Below are positions 18,158 to 36,158 of a DNA stretch of 64,000 nt, piece after piece. The stretch is taken from contig NZ_CP129235.1 of the NCBI RefSeq assembly GCF_030413635.1, positions 62,001 through 126,000 of the forward strand. The letters run 5' to 3'. Both the position numbers and the translations under genes were made by a program. The stretch's first letter is position 1. Every line of letters starts with the position of its first letter. Under the pieces are notes generated by a model that worked only from the letters and a program-made list of their open reading frames with translations, was not told where the DNA came from and searched no databases. The stretch is from Planococcus shenhongbingii. Lineage in GTDB: Bacteria > Bacillota > Bacilli > Bacillales_A > Planococcaceae.

Positions 18158-19085
18158 TCGCCGGCGTCCCACCCCACCACCGGCAAATGTGGGACGCCCT
18201 AAAAGAAAACTTAAATCAGGTCCGCTGCTGTTTCTAATCTTTCTTTTGCTAATTGGAAACCTTCTGTGGTTAATAGCATGGCTGATTCCAGATAGTCCAG
18301 AAAGCGGCGAAGAAGTAGCTTCGGTCAGTGGCAAAGCCATCACACGAGGAGAGTGGATGGCTGCTATGGAAGAGCAGCATGGCCGCGATATGCTACTTGA
18401 ACTGGTCAATCAAGAAGTAATGGAAACTGCAGCGAAAGAATACAATATTAAAGTAAGTGAAGAAGAAATAGAGTTGGAGCTGGCTATGCTTCGCTCGGTG
18501 CAGGATGATACAGAAACAACTTTGTATGCGGCCGATCCTAAGCGGCTGAAAGATAAAGTGAAAGCACAATTGATTTTGGAAAAAGTTCTGACTAAAGATA
18601 TTGTTATTGAAAAAAACAAGATCGAAGAGTTTTATAAACAAAACCAGGCGCTTTACGACATTAAAGATGCTTACCGGACACGCATGATTATAGTGGGTTC
18701 AGACAAAGAAGCGAAAGACGCGATGGCAGAGCTGGAAAATGGTTCTTCATTTGAAGCGCTGGCACGTGAACGTTCCCTTGATACAGCCACCGGAAGTTTA
18801 GGCGGCGATGTCGGCTATGTTTCTGCTGGTCAATCTTCTATAGATCCAGCTATTGCGAAAGCAGCAGCTTCCCTTGACGTAAATGATTGGTCTGCTCCTC
18901 TGACATTGAAAGACGGACGGAAAGCCATCATTTCAGTTACAGAAAAAGCGGACGGGCAAAAATTTTCATTTGAAGAAGTGAAAGGCCATATCAGCCGGGA
19001 ACTTGCCCTGGAGCAGTTGCCACAGTCGGTCACGCCAGAAGCCTTTTGGAAAGAATTTGATGCCGAATGGTTTTATGGTGAATAA
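18141..19085 (+). CDS. yacD: Membrane-anchored peptidyl-prolyl isomerase, YacD/PrsA-like
   Basis: A 314-residue protein with a basic proline-rich cytoplasmic N-terminus (1-27), one membrane anchor (about 28-48, [20 protein letters not shown]) and an extracytoplasmic SurA/PrsA-like part. A parvulin-type domain lies at about 165-260 ([17 protein letters not shown], then [13 protein letters not shown]). There is no lipobox cysteine, so unlike PrsA it is not a lipoprotein. It probably helps fold exported proteins. It occupies the yacD position between hslO and cysK. ATG 18141 lies inside the end of hslO; the nearest purine-rich site (AAAGAGGAG, ~18 bases upstream) is distant, so coupling to hslO translation is likely. 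Confidence 0.85.
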   Translation: MNSNNNRRRPTPPPANVGRPKRKLKSGPLLFLIFLLLIGNLLWLIAWLIPDSPESGEEVASVSGKAITRGEWMAAMEEQHGRDMLLELVNQEVMETAAKEYNIKVSEEEIELELAMLRSVQDDTETTLYAADPKRLKDKVKAQLILEKVLTKDIVIEKNKIEEFYKQNQALYDIKDAYRTRMIIVGSDKEAKDAMAELENGSSFEALARERSLDTATGSLGGDVGYVSAGQSSIDPAIAKAAASLDVNDWSAPLTLKDGRKAIISVTEKADGQKFSFEEVKGHISRELALEQLPQSVTPEAFWKEFDAEWFYGE

Positions 19086-19091
19086 AAGCTA

Positions 19092-19121
19092 AGACATTTC
19101 CTTTGGAAATGTCTTTTTTTA
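19092..19121 (+). terminator. Terminator after the yacD-like gene
   Basis: Perfect stem AGACATTTCC / GGAAATGTCT, three-base loop, then seven T residues. Confidence 0.92.
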
Positions 19122-19136
19122 AATAATTCGTACAAT

Positions 19137-19166
19137 TTGACAAGGTTTAAAGAACATTGATACCAT
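19137..19166 (+). promoter_or_regulatory. Possible cysK promoter
   Basis: TTGACA (19137-19142), 18-base spacer, TACCAT (19161-19166; 4 of 6). It lies about 50 bases before cysK. A CymR-type operator would be expected in this region by analogy with B. subtilis, but I cannot identify one with confidence. Confidence 0.5.
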
Positions 19167-19216
19167 AAAGAGAACATAATACAGATAAAATTACTAGGGA
19201 TTAGGAGTGTTGAAAA

Positions 19217-20158
19217 ATGGCGCGTATTGGAAATTCCGTAATTGATTTAATCGGGCAAACACCTATTGTAAAGTTGAACCGTATGACCGGTGCTGAAGAT
19301 GCTGAAGTTTATTTGAAATTGGAATACTTTAACCCTGGCAGCAGTGTAAAGGACCGTATTGCCTTAGCGATGGTCGAAGCTGCGGAAAAAGCGGGGGATT
19401 TAAAAGAAGGCGACACCATTATCGAGCCTACTAGCGGAAATACTGGAATCGGGCTTGCTATGATTGCAGCTGCAAAAGGCTATAAATCAGTCCTTGTTAT
19501 GCCGGAAACAATGAGTACAGAACGCCGCAATCTGCTGCGTGCTTACGGGGCAGAGCTTGTATTGACTCCAGGACCAGACGGCATGAACGGTCCGAACGGC
19601 GCCATCAAAACCGCTGAGAAACTAGCTGCTGAAAACGGCTGGTTCATGCCACAGCAGTTTAAAAATGAAGCGAACCCAGAAGTGCACCGTTTAACTACAG
19701 GGCCTGAAATCGTAGAAGCGATGGGAGATCAACTGGATGCTTTTATTTCCGGGATTGGTACAGGAGGCACAATTACAGGAGCCGGACAAGTGCTGAAAGA
19801 AAAATATCCGGATATCCATATTGTCGCAGTGGAGCCGACCGACTCCCCAGTGCTTTCTGGAGGAAAGCCAGGGCCTCATAAAATTCAAGGAATTGGCGCT
19901 GGATTTGTTCCGGAAATCTTAAATACGGAAATTTACAATGAAATTATTCAAGTGACCAATGATCAATCTTTCGAAACAGCCCGCAAAGCGGCGCGGGAAG
20001 AAGGAATTTTAGGCGGCATTTCATCAGGAGCGGCTATTTATGCTGCATTACAAGTAGCGAAACGCCTTGGAAAAGGCAAAAAAGTATTAGCGATTATCCC
20101 TTCAAACGGAGAGCGCTACCTCAGCACACCACTTTATCAGTTTGAAGAAAACAACTAA
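19217..20158 (+). CDS. cysK: Cysteine synthase A (O-acetylserine thiol-lyase)
   Basis: Makes cysteine from O-acetylserine and sulfide, using PLP. 313 residues. Seen: the PLP lysine in [11 protein letters not shown] (about 37-47), the substrate-binding loop [12 protein letters not shown] (about 73-84), the phosphate-binding loop [12 protein letters not shown] (about 177-188), and [11 protein letters not shown]. It uses the product of CysE, encoded at 45913-46575 in this window under a cysteine T-box. Flanked by its own probable promoter and terminator, so it is likely monocistronic. In B. subtilis pabB-pabA-pabC follow; they are absent. Confidence 0.96.
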   Translation: MARIGNSVIDLIGQTPIVKLNRMTGAEDAEVYLKLEYFNPGSSVKDRIALAMVEAAEKAGDLKEGDTIIEPTSGNTGIGLAMIAAAKGYKSVLVMPETMSTERRNLLRAYGAELVLTPGPDGMNGPNGAIKTAEKLAAENGWFMPQQFKNEANPEVHRLTTGPEIVEAMGDQLDAFISGIGTGGTITGAGQVLKEKYPDIHIVAVEPTDSPVLSGGKPGPHKIQGIGAGFVPEILNTEIYNEIIQVTNDQSFETARKAAREEGILGGISSGAAIYAALQVAKRLGKGKKVLAIIPSNGERYLSTPLYQFEENN

Positions 20159-20168
20159 ATGGTTTTTT

Positions 20169-20199
20169 AAAAGAGTATGCCTCGTGCATACTCTTTTAT
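20169..20199 (+). terminator. cysK terminator
   Basis: Stem AAAAGAGTATGC / GCATACTCTTTTA with a five-base loop; U-rich end. Confidence 0.9.
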
Positions 20200-20314
20200 T
20201 GTGGCAAGAAACCATTAATACGCGTTAAGATATAGGCAGTCTAATTACAAAGCTGCACTATTTCCTGGGAAATAGTTTGTTAGCAGCCAGAACAAAGAAC
20301 GGAGAGTGTACCTG

Positions 20315-21127
20315 ATGAAAATCAACTTTAATGAAAAAACATGGATAATGGGCATCTTGAATGTCACGCCGGATTCTTTCTCGGATGGCGGAAGCTATAC
20401 TACGGTCGAGCAGGCAGTGGTTCATGCTAAGAAAATGGTTGAAGATGGAGCAAATATCATCGATGTAGGCGGTGAATCAACTCGGCCGGGTTACTCGTTA
20501 ATTTCAGATCAAGAAGAAATCGCGCGGATTGTTCCTGTGATAAAGGCGCTCGTGGAAGAAGTGGGTGCCTTGATTTCAATTGATACATATAAAGCAGCTG
20601 TTGCTGAAGCAGCGGTTGAAGCGGGTGCGCATATTATTAATGACATTTGGGGAGCGAAGTACGAGCCGGAAATTGCCGCAGTAGCAGCAAAGTGGAATGT
20701 TCCTATTATTTTGATGCATAACCGTAACGATACGTCATACACGAGTTTTTGGGAAGATTTCAAGCGGGATATGGATGAAAGTATTAAAATTGCGTTAAAT
20801 GCAGGCGTTAGCCGTGAACAGATCTGGTTGGATCCGGGTATTGGCTTTGGGAAAACAACTTCTCAGAATATCGAGATGATGCAGCACTTAGATCAATTTG
20901 TGGCACTTGGTTACCCGGTCCTCCTCGGTACTTCGAGAAAGTCGTTAATCGGCAAAGTCCTTGATGTCCCGGTCAACGAACGATTGGAAGGGTCTCTTGC
21001 GACTGTATGTTATGGATTGGAAAAAGGCTGCCATATTGTCCGTGTTCATGATGTGAAAGAAACAAGCCGCGCTGTCCGTATGATGGACATCTTGACTGGC
21101 AAGCAAATTTATAAAGGGGTGGAGTAA
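20315..21127 (+). CDS. folP: Dihydropteroate synthase
   Basis: Condenses p-aminobenzoate with 6-hydroxymethyl-dihydropterin pyrophosphate in folate synthesis; the sulfonamide target. 270 residues, TIM barrel. Seen: MGILNVTPDSFSDGG (about 12-26) and IDVGGESTRPG (about 50-60), both signatures, then DPGIGFGKT and GTSRKSLIG. GTG 20306 is in frame, but GGAGAG (20301-20306) is correctly spaced for ATG 20315. It opens a tight folP-folB-folK operon. The pab genes that supply p-aminobenzoate upstream of it in B. subtilis are missing from this site. Confidence 0.95.
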   Translation: MKINFNEKTWIMGILNVTPDSFSDGGSYTTVEQAVVHAKKMVEDGANIIDVGGESTRPGYSLISDQEEIARIVPVIKALVEEVGALISIDTYKAAVAEAAVEAGAHIINDIWGAKYEPEIAAVAAKWNVPIILMHNRNDTSYTSFWEDFKRDMDESIKIALNAGVSREQIWLDPGIGFGKTTSQNIEMMQHLDQFVALGYPVLLGTSRKSLIGKVLDVPVNERLEGSLATVCYGLEKGCHIVRVHDVKETSRAVRMMDILTGKQIYKGVE

Positions 21128-21492
21128 TGGATTTTATTCATGTAAATGATATGGAGTTCTACGGGTACCACGGGGTATTTCCGGAAGAAACAAAATTAGG
21201 CCAGCGTTTCCGTATGACTGTTTCACTCGCGGTCGATTTGAAGATTGCTGGAGAAACGGATGACTTGAAGCACACTGTCCACTATGGAGAAGTCTATGAA
21301 GCGTGTAAGGCGATCGTGGAAGGAGAACCGAAAAAACTAGTGGAAGCAGTCGCTGAAGAAGTAACTGCGCGCCTCTTAACTCAATTTCCGCTTGTGAAAG
21401 GTGTCCGGGTGCAACTGATCAAACCTGATCCGCCAATCCCTGGCCATTACAAGTCAGTTGCTATTGAACTGACGCGAGGAGAATTTGCATGA
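21127..21492 (+). CDS. folB: Dihydroneopterin aldolase
   Basis: Cleaves 7,8-dihydroneopterin to 6-hydroxymethyl-dihydropterin and glycolaldehyde. 121 residues. Seen: the FYGYHGVFPEE motif near the N-terminus (about 11-21), TVHYGEVYEACK, and the conserved lysine segment VRVQLIKPDPPIPGHYKSVAIEL near the C-terminus. The ATG shares a base with the folP stop (TAATG), and the stop overlaps the folK start (ATGA), so the three folate genes are translationally coupled. Confidence 0.95.
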   Translation: MDFIHVNDMEFYGYHGVFPEETKLGQRFRMTVSLAVDLKIAGETDDLKHTVHYGEVYEACKAIVEGEPKKLVEAVAEEVTARLLTQFPLVKGVRVQLIKPDPPIPGHYKSVAIELTRGEFA

Positions 21493-21977
21493 ACGAAAGT
21501 TATTTGTCGCTGGGATCCAATATGGGAAATCGTTTAGAAATGTTGAAGCAAGCTGTCCGAATACTTGCGGAACACACGTCGATTGAAGTAGTGGCGATTT
21601 CTTCTTTATACGAAACGGAACCTGTGGGATTTACCAAACAGGATCCCTTCCTCAATATGGTCGTCCGTATCCGTACTACATTATCTGCACTTGAATTATT
21701 GGATGTGTGCCAAGAGATAGAACTGGAACTGCATCGCGAACGACTCGTGCGGTGGGGTCCCCGGACAATAGATCTTGACATTTTGCTGTATAATCAAGAC
21801 GCTATGGAAACAGAGAGACTAATCGTTCCGCATCCACGGATGCACGAACGGGCTTTTGTTCTCATTCCATTATTGGAAGTGAACCCGTCACTAAAAGGTT
21901 TTAATCTTCCGGATCCACAAGGCGTCCAGCTTTGGAAATCCTACGACGGAGTCGACACATTTTTGCGACAAAATTGA
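21489..21977 (+). CDS. folK: 2-amino-4-hydroxy-6-hydroxymethyldihydropteridine pyrophosphokinase
   Basis: Transfers pyrophosphate from ATP to 6-hydroxymethyl-dihydropterin, making the FolP substrate. 162 residues. Seen: LSLGSNMGNR at the start, YETEPVGFTKQDPFLNMV (about 38-55), and the signature RWGPRTIDLDILLY (about 89-102) with two metal-binding Asp, then VPHPRMHERAFVLIPL. It is the last gene of the operon. In B. subtilis yazB and dusB follow before lysS; here a terminator and lysS follow directly. Confidence 0.95.
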   Translation: MNESYLSLGSNMGNRLEMLKQAVRILAEHTSIEVVAISSLYETEPVGFTKQDPFLNMVVRIRTTLSALELLDVCQEIELELHRERLVRWGPRTIDLDILLYNQDAMETERLIVPHPRMHERAFVLIPLLEVNPSLKGFNLPDPQGVQLWKSYDGVDTFLRQN

Positions 21978-22021
21978 TTTAACATGAGGCTGTGAGCAGT
22001 GCAGTTTAATTAGATAGACAG

Positions 22022-22050
22022 GCTGTCACAAATTTGTGGCAGCTTTTTTA
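22022..22050 (+). terminator. folK terminator
   Basis: Stem GCTGTCACA / TGTGGCAGC, four-base loop, six T residues. Confidence 0.88.
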
Positions 22051-22125
22051 TGTAGAGCCAACAGAAATTGTGTACAATAGAGAAATACACGAACGAGAAT
22101 GGTTTTTATAGATAAAGGAGTGTAG

Positions 22126-23613
<1,488 letters not shown>

Positions 23614-23639
23614 TTGCAAATTAGTTCTATGGAAGAAAC

Positions 23640-23683
23640 TATCGACTCAAAACTAATTTAGTTTTGAGTCGATTTAATTTTTA
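23640..23683 (+). terminator. lysS terminator
   Basis: Stem ATCGACTCAAAACTAA / TTAGTTTTGAGTCGAT (palindrome 23641-23672) followed by a T-rich stretch. Confidence 0.9.
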
Positions 23684-23694
23684 TTAATAAAGTG

Positions 23695-23723
23695 TTGCAT
23701 AACCTATGAAGTGGTGATACAAT
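23695..23723 (+). promoter_or_regulatory. rrn promoter P1
   Basis: TTGCAT (23695-23700), 17-base spacer, TACAAT (23718-23723). Together with P2 86 bases downstream this is the usual tandem arrangement of Bacillus rRNA promoters. Confidence 0.85.
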
Positions 23724-23780
23724 AATTGATGTCGTGTTTTTCGTAAGTGAAACGCACAAAAAGAAATATTAAATTTGTTA

Positions 23781-23809
23781 TTGACTTTTAAATGAGAAGT
23801 TGGTAATAT
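23781..23809 (+). promoter_or_regulatory. rrn promoter P2
   Basis: TTGACT (23781-23786), 17-base spacer, TAATAT (23804-23809), about 200 bases upstream of 16S rRNA. The rest of 23614-24010 is leader sequence: no reading frame, but an RNA processing arm (23855-23884) and small hairpins. Confidence 0.88.
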
Positions 23810-23854
23810 TGAAAAGTCGCCAATGAGCGCGGCGTTCACAAAAGAAAACCTGAA

Positions 23855-25628
<1,774 letters not shown>

Positions 25629-25683
25629 TTCACACCTTGGCAGCGATGCCTTTTTTTGTGACTTTCAAGCAACTTGTTCTTTG

Positions 25684-28742
<3,059 letters not shown>

Positions 28743-28776
28743 GAAGGCGCAAGGCACAAGTTTTTTCAAAAAAAGC

Positions 28777-28804
28777 TTGCAATCCCATCGGGGATTGGTA
28801 TAAT
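28777..28804 (+). promoter_or_regulatory. Promoter-like sequence in the 23S-5S spacer, copy 1
   Basis: TTGCAA (28777-28782), 16-base spacer that can fold into a small hairpin, TATAAT (28799-28804), 28 bases before 5S rRNA. A perfect -10 with a 4-of-6 -35. It could give extra transcription of 5S and the nine tRNAs, or be fortuitous. Confidence 0.45.
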
Positions 28805-28831
28805 AAACCTTGTCTTTTAAAAACCAAACAG

Positions 28832-28947
28832 TCCAGTGATGATGGCAAAGAGGCCACACCCGTTCCCATCCCGAACACGGCAGTTAAGCTCTTTTGCGCC
28901 GATGGTAGTTGGGGGTTTCCCCCTGCGAGAGTAGGACATTGCTGGGC
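28832..28947 (+). rRNA. rrf: 5S ribosomal RNA, copy 1
   Basis: 116 bases with the usual core (AGGCCACACCCGTTCCCATC, GAACACGGCAGTTAAGCTC, GAGAGTAGGA) and complementary ends (TCCAGTGATG with CATTGCTGGG). One base differs from copy 2 (G at 28901, A at 35051). Confidence 0.96.
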
Positions 28948-28956
28948 ATACATAAC

Positions 28957-29032
28957 GGAGGATTAGCTCAGCTGGGAGAGCATCTGCCTTACAAGCAGAG
29001 GGTCGGCGGTTCGATCCCGTCATCCTCCACCA
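28957..29032 (+). tRNA. tRNA-Val(TAC)
   Basis: 76 bases, CCA encoded, anticodon loop CTTACAA. First of nine tRNAs whose order (Val-Thr-Lys-Leu-Gly-Leu-Arg-Pro-Ala) equals B. subtilis trnJ. Confidence 0.96.
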
Positions 29033-29044
29033 TTTTTCTCTGTC

Positions 29045-29120
<76 letters not shown>

Positions 29121-29129
29121 TTCCTGTTC

Positions 29130-29205
29130 GAGCCATTAGCTCAGTTGGTAGAGCATCTGACTTTTAATCAGAGGGTCGAAGGTTCGAATCCTTCATGGCT
29201 CACCA
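29130..29205 (+). tRNA. tRNA-Lys(TTT)
   Basis: 76 bases, CCA encoded, anticodon loop CTTTTAA; acceptor GAGCCAT pairs with ATGGCTC. Confidence 0.96.
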
Positions 29206-29228
29206 TTTTTTCACAATTTCATTGCCAC

Positions 29229-29313
29229 GCGGGTGTGGCGGAACTGGCAGACGCACTAGACTTAGGATCTAGCGCCTTCGGGCGTGGGGGTTCGACTCCC
29301 TTCACCCGCACCA
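29229..29313 (+). tRNA. tRNA-Leu(TAG)
   Basis: 85 bases with a long variable arm (GCGCCTTCGGGCGT), CCA encoded, anticodon TAG. Confidence 0.96.
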
Positions 29314-29319
29314 TTTTTT

Positions 29320-29394
29320 GCGGAAGTAGTTCAGTGGTAGAACGCCACCTTGCCAAGGTGGAGGTCGCGAGTTCGAACCTCGTCTTCCGCTCCA
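29320..29394 (+). tRNA. tRNA-Gly(GCC)
   Basis: 75 bases, CCA encoded, anticodon GCC in loop TTGCCAA; acceptor GCGGAAG pairs with CTTCCGC. Confidence 0.96.
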
Positions 29395-29422
29395 ATTTTT
29401 TTGCACCAATAGCCGACCCTAT

Positions 29423-29511
29423 GCCGGGGTGGCGGAACTGGCAGACGCACAGGACTTAAAATCCTGCGGTAGGTGACTACCGTACCGGTTCGATTCCGGT
29501 CCTCGGCACCA
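29423..29511 (+). tRNA. tRNA-Leu(TAA)
   Basis: 89 bases with a long variable arm (GGTAGGTGACTACC), CCA encoded, anticodon TAA. Confidence 0.96.
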
Positions 29512-29546
29512 TTTGGTTTTGCAAAAACCGTAGGTTTTCATCATAT

Positions 29547-29623
29547 GCGCCCGTAGCTCAATTGGATAGAGTACTTGACTACGAATCAAGCGGTTAGAGG
29601 TTCGAGTCCTCTCGGGCGCGCCA
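29547..29623 (+). tRNA. tRNA-Arg(ACG)
   Basis: 77 bases, CCA encoded, anticodon ACG, whose A34 is normally deaminated to inosine; acceptor GCGCCCG pairs with CGGGCGC. Confidence 0.96.
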
Positions 29624-29651
29624 TATTTTTTCACCACTCAGCAATTCAGTT

Positions 29652-29728
29652 CGGGAAGTAGCTCAGCTTGGTAGAGCACTTGGTTTGGGACCAAGGGGTC
29701 GCAGGTTCGAATCCTGTCTTCCCGACCA
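29652..29728 (+). tRNA. tRNA-Pro(TGG)
   Basis: 77 bases, CCA encoded, anticodon TGG, acceptor CGGGAAG paired with CTTCCCG. Confidence 0.96.
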
Positions 29729-29734
29729 TTCAAT

Positions 29735-29810
29735 GGGGCCTTAGCTCAGCTGGGAGAGCGCCTGCCTTGCACGCAGGAGGTCAGCGGTTCGATCCCGCTA
29801 GGCTCCACCA
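29735..29810 (+). tRNA. tRNA-Ala(TGC), array copy
   Basis: 76 bases, CCA encoded, anticodon TGC, with the G3-U70 pair that marks tRNA-Ala. All 76 bases are identical to the spacer copy at 31725-31800. Confidence 0.97.
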
Positions 29811-29983
29811 ACTATATATTCAATGAACCTTGAAAACTGAACAGCAAAACGTCAACGAAATCGCAACGGCCGCGCAAAACGGCCCGCGCAAAAATTTACT
29901 GATCAAGCGTGCTAGATCAAAGCGACTCGCGCATTCTTCGGAATGGCGAGACGCCAGCAGAACATTGAGCAATCAATTTCTTC

Positions 29984-31541
<1,558 letters not shown>

Positions 31542-31638
31542 ATTACTTCGGAACGGAACCTGCGGGTTCCGGTTGACGTTTTGCGTTCGGTTTTGAAGGT
31601 TCGTTGAACCCTTCTTTATCTCAATTGAATTCCCAAGA

Positions 31639-31715
<77 letters not shown>

Positions 31716-31724
31716 TACCTTCTT

Positions 31725-31800
31725 GGGGCCTTAGCTCAGCTGGGAGAGCGCCTGCCTTGCACGCAGGAGGTCAGCGGTTCGATCCCGCTAGGCTCCACCA
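31725..31800 (+). tRNA. tRNA-Ala(TGC) in the 16S-23S spacer
   Basis: 76 bases, CCA encoded, anticodon TGC; identical to the array copy at 29735-29810. Confidence 0.97.
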
Positions 31801-31925
31801 ATCATTCCATACCGTTGGAATGACCTTGTTCTTTGAAAACTGGATATGACGACATTGAAACAAACGAAACAAGCAACACAAGTGATGAGACCGAGTGATC
31901 GGTCGACTTTCTATGTAACCAACTT

Positions 31926-34857
<2,932 letters not shown>

Positions 34858-34926
34858 AACTGTTTGTTTCAACTGTCGCATATCCGGTTTTGAAGGCGCA
34901 AGGCACAAGTTTTTTTCAAAAAAAGC

Positions 34927-34954
34927 TTGCAATCCCATCGGGGATTGGTATAAT
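34927..34954 (+). promoter_or_regulatory. Promoter-like sequence in the 23S-5S spacer, copy 2
   Basis: Same TTGCAA - 16 bases - TATAAT as copy 1 (34927-34932 and 34949-34954), here followed by 5S and the operon terminator only. Confidence 0.4.
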
Positions 34955-34981
34955 AAACCTTGTCTTTTAAAAACCAAACAG

Positions 34982-35097
34982 TCCAGTGATGATGGCAAAG
35001 AGGCCACACCCGTTCCCATCCCGAACACGGCAGTTAAGCTCTTTTGCGCCAATGGTAGTTGGGGGTTTCCCCCTGCGAGAGTAGGACATTGCTGGGC
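34982..35097 (+). rRNA. rrf: 5S ribosomal RNA, copy 2
   Basis: 116 bases, identical to copy 1 except A at 35051. It ends the second operon, just before a strong terminator. Confidence 0.96.
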
Positions 35098-35108
35098 CCT
35101 GTAAGAAG

Positions 35109-35144
35109 AAGCCGTTGCCGGTTTATCCGGCAACGGCTTTTTTG
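35109..35144 (+). terminator. rRNA operon terminator
   Basis: Perfect GC-rich stem AAGCCGTTGCCGG / CCGGCAACGGCTT, loop TTTAT, then T run. It is the first strong terminator after P1/P2, some 11.4 kb upstream. Confidence 0.95.
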
Positions 35145-35271
35145 TGTTTTCGTTAAATAAGTTCTAGAGAGAAAAATATCTATATAAGCCGAAGTAATCA
35201 TTTTCGAAAAATTTTCTTTAAAGGATTGAACGTTCTTGTTTAAGGGAAAAGCTATAAAGAGGTGATTAAGT

Positions 35272-35517
35272 ATGAAACCTGGATTGTATAAAGTAGAAAC
35301 CATTGATAAAAGAACCGCTTTATTAATACCTCTCAATGAAGATCGTGATCAGTACACTTTTCCGGTATCTGACTTTACGCATGATGTAACAGAAGGTGAT
35401 GTTGTAGAGGTATGGCGGGAAGGAACAAAATGGATGACTAAATACCGGGAAGAGGAAACTAAATCAATCTCGAGTCATGCAAAAGACTTTTTAAAAAGAA
35501 TAATGGAACAAGAGTAA
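35272..35517 (+). CDS. Small acidic protein, possibly DUF3006-like
   Basis: An 81-residue protein I cannot assign with confidence. The first 50 residues look like a small beta domain (GLYKVETIDKRTALLIPL, then FPVSDF and TEGDVVEVWREGTKW), resembling DUF3006 proteins, which have an EGDVV-type segment near the end of the domain. The last 25 residues are helical and charged. AAAGAGGTGATTAAGT before ATG 35272 is a good ribosome site, and a terminator follows, so it is likely a real monocistronic gene. No signal peptide or cysteines. It lies between the rRNA operons and ctsR, where I recall no B. subtilis gene. Confidence 0.7.
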   Translation: MKPGLYKVETIDKRTALLIPLNEDRDQYTFPVSDFTHDVTEGDVVEVWREGTKWMTKYREEETKSISSHAKDFLKRIMEQE

Positions 35518-35528
35518 TATGTATGAAT

Positions 35529-35560
35529 GTCTCGGGAGTTCTTTCTCGAGGCTTTTTTTA
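35529..35560 (+). terminator. Terminator after the small protein gene
   Basis: Stem GTCTCGGG / CTCGAGGC with wobble pairs, then seven T residues. Confidence 0.8.
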
Positions 35561-35587
35561 TAGAACGCCTTTTCCAAATCGTACTAT

Positions 35588-35617
35588 TTGAAATCCTTAA
35601 AAAGCATGGTGTATAAT
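35588..35617 (+). promoter_or_regulatory. ctsR operon promoter
   Basis: TTGAAA (35588-35593), 18-base spacer, TATAAT (35612-35617), immediately followed by the CtsR operator. Confidence 0.8.
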
Positions 35618-35619
35618 TA

Positions 35620-35636
35620 AGTCAAATATAGTCAAA
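35620..35636 (+). promoter_or_regulatory. CtsR operator
   Basis: AGTCAAATATAGTCAAA: two direct RGTCAAA heptads separated by TAT, an exact match to the CtsR consensus. It covers the transcription start region, so CtsR would repress its own operon. A further GTCAAA...TTTTGAC inverted element follows (35631-35649). Confidence 0.93.
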
Positions 35637-35676
35637 GTCAGCTTTTGACGTATTATGTATCGAAGAGGTGAAGGCG

Positions 35677-36147
35677 ATGCGGAATATTTCAGATGTGATT
35701 GAAGGTTATTTAAAAGAGGTTATCGAATTAAGCGAGAGAGACCATATTGAAATTAAGCGAAACGAAGTGGCAGAAAAATTTCAATGTGTGCCTTCTCAAA
35801 TAAATTACGTAATTAACACAAGGTTTACTGTAGATCGAGGCTATTTGGTAGAAAGCAAAAGAGGTGGGGGCGGCTATATTCGCATCAAGCGTATTAGGCT
35901 TCATAAGAAGTCTGATGTGATTTCAGAAGTAATTGGCCGTTTAGAAAATGGAGCTACTCAAAGTATGGCTGAAGATATTATTTTTCGGCTTTTAGATGAA
36001 GAAATTATTTCTAAACGAGAAGCGAAATTAATTTTTAGCGCAATCGACCGCTCAACTTTACTTTTGCCATTACCGGTACGCGATGAAGTAAGAGCAAGAA
36101 TTCTTATTGCTATGCTCTTTACTTTAAAGTATCAGTCGAACACATAA
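35677..36147 (+). CDS. ctsR: Transcriptional repressor CtsR
   Basis: Represses clp and protein-quality-control genes at low temperature and is released on heat or thiol stress. 156 residues. The N-terminal winged helix-turn-helix carries the nearly invariant FQCVPSQINYVINTRFT (about 28-44) and the glycine-rich wing ESKRGGGGYIRI (about 53-64), which senses temperature in the family; the C-terminal half is the McsB-contacting part. GTG 35668 is in frame, but GAGGTG (35665-35670) serves ATG 35677. First gene of ctsR-mcsA-mcsB-clpC, preceded by its own operator. Confidence 0.97.
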   Translation: MRNISDVIEGYLKEVIELSERDHIEIKRNEVAEKFQCVPSQINYVINTRFTVDRGYLVESKRGGGGYIRIKRIRLHKKSDVISEVIGRLENGATQSMAEDIIFRLLDEEIISKREAKLIFSAIDRSTLLLPLPVRDEVRARILIAMLFTLKYQSNT

Positions 36148-36158
36148 GGGGTGATAAA

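Noticed and set aside
22073..22078. TACAAT upstream of lysS as a promoter -10
   Set aside because: No acceptable -35 at 16-18 bases upstream; not strong enough to list.
25639..25657. Short hairpin with T7 in the first 16S-23S spacer as a true terminator
   Set aside because: The inner stem has only four pairs and lies inside an rRNA operon under antitermination; reported as a curiosity rather than a terminator.
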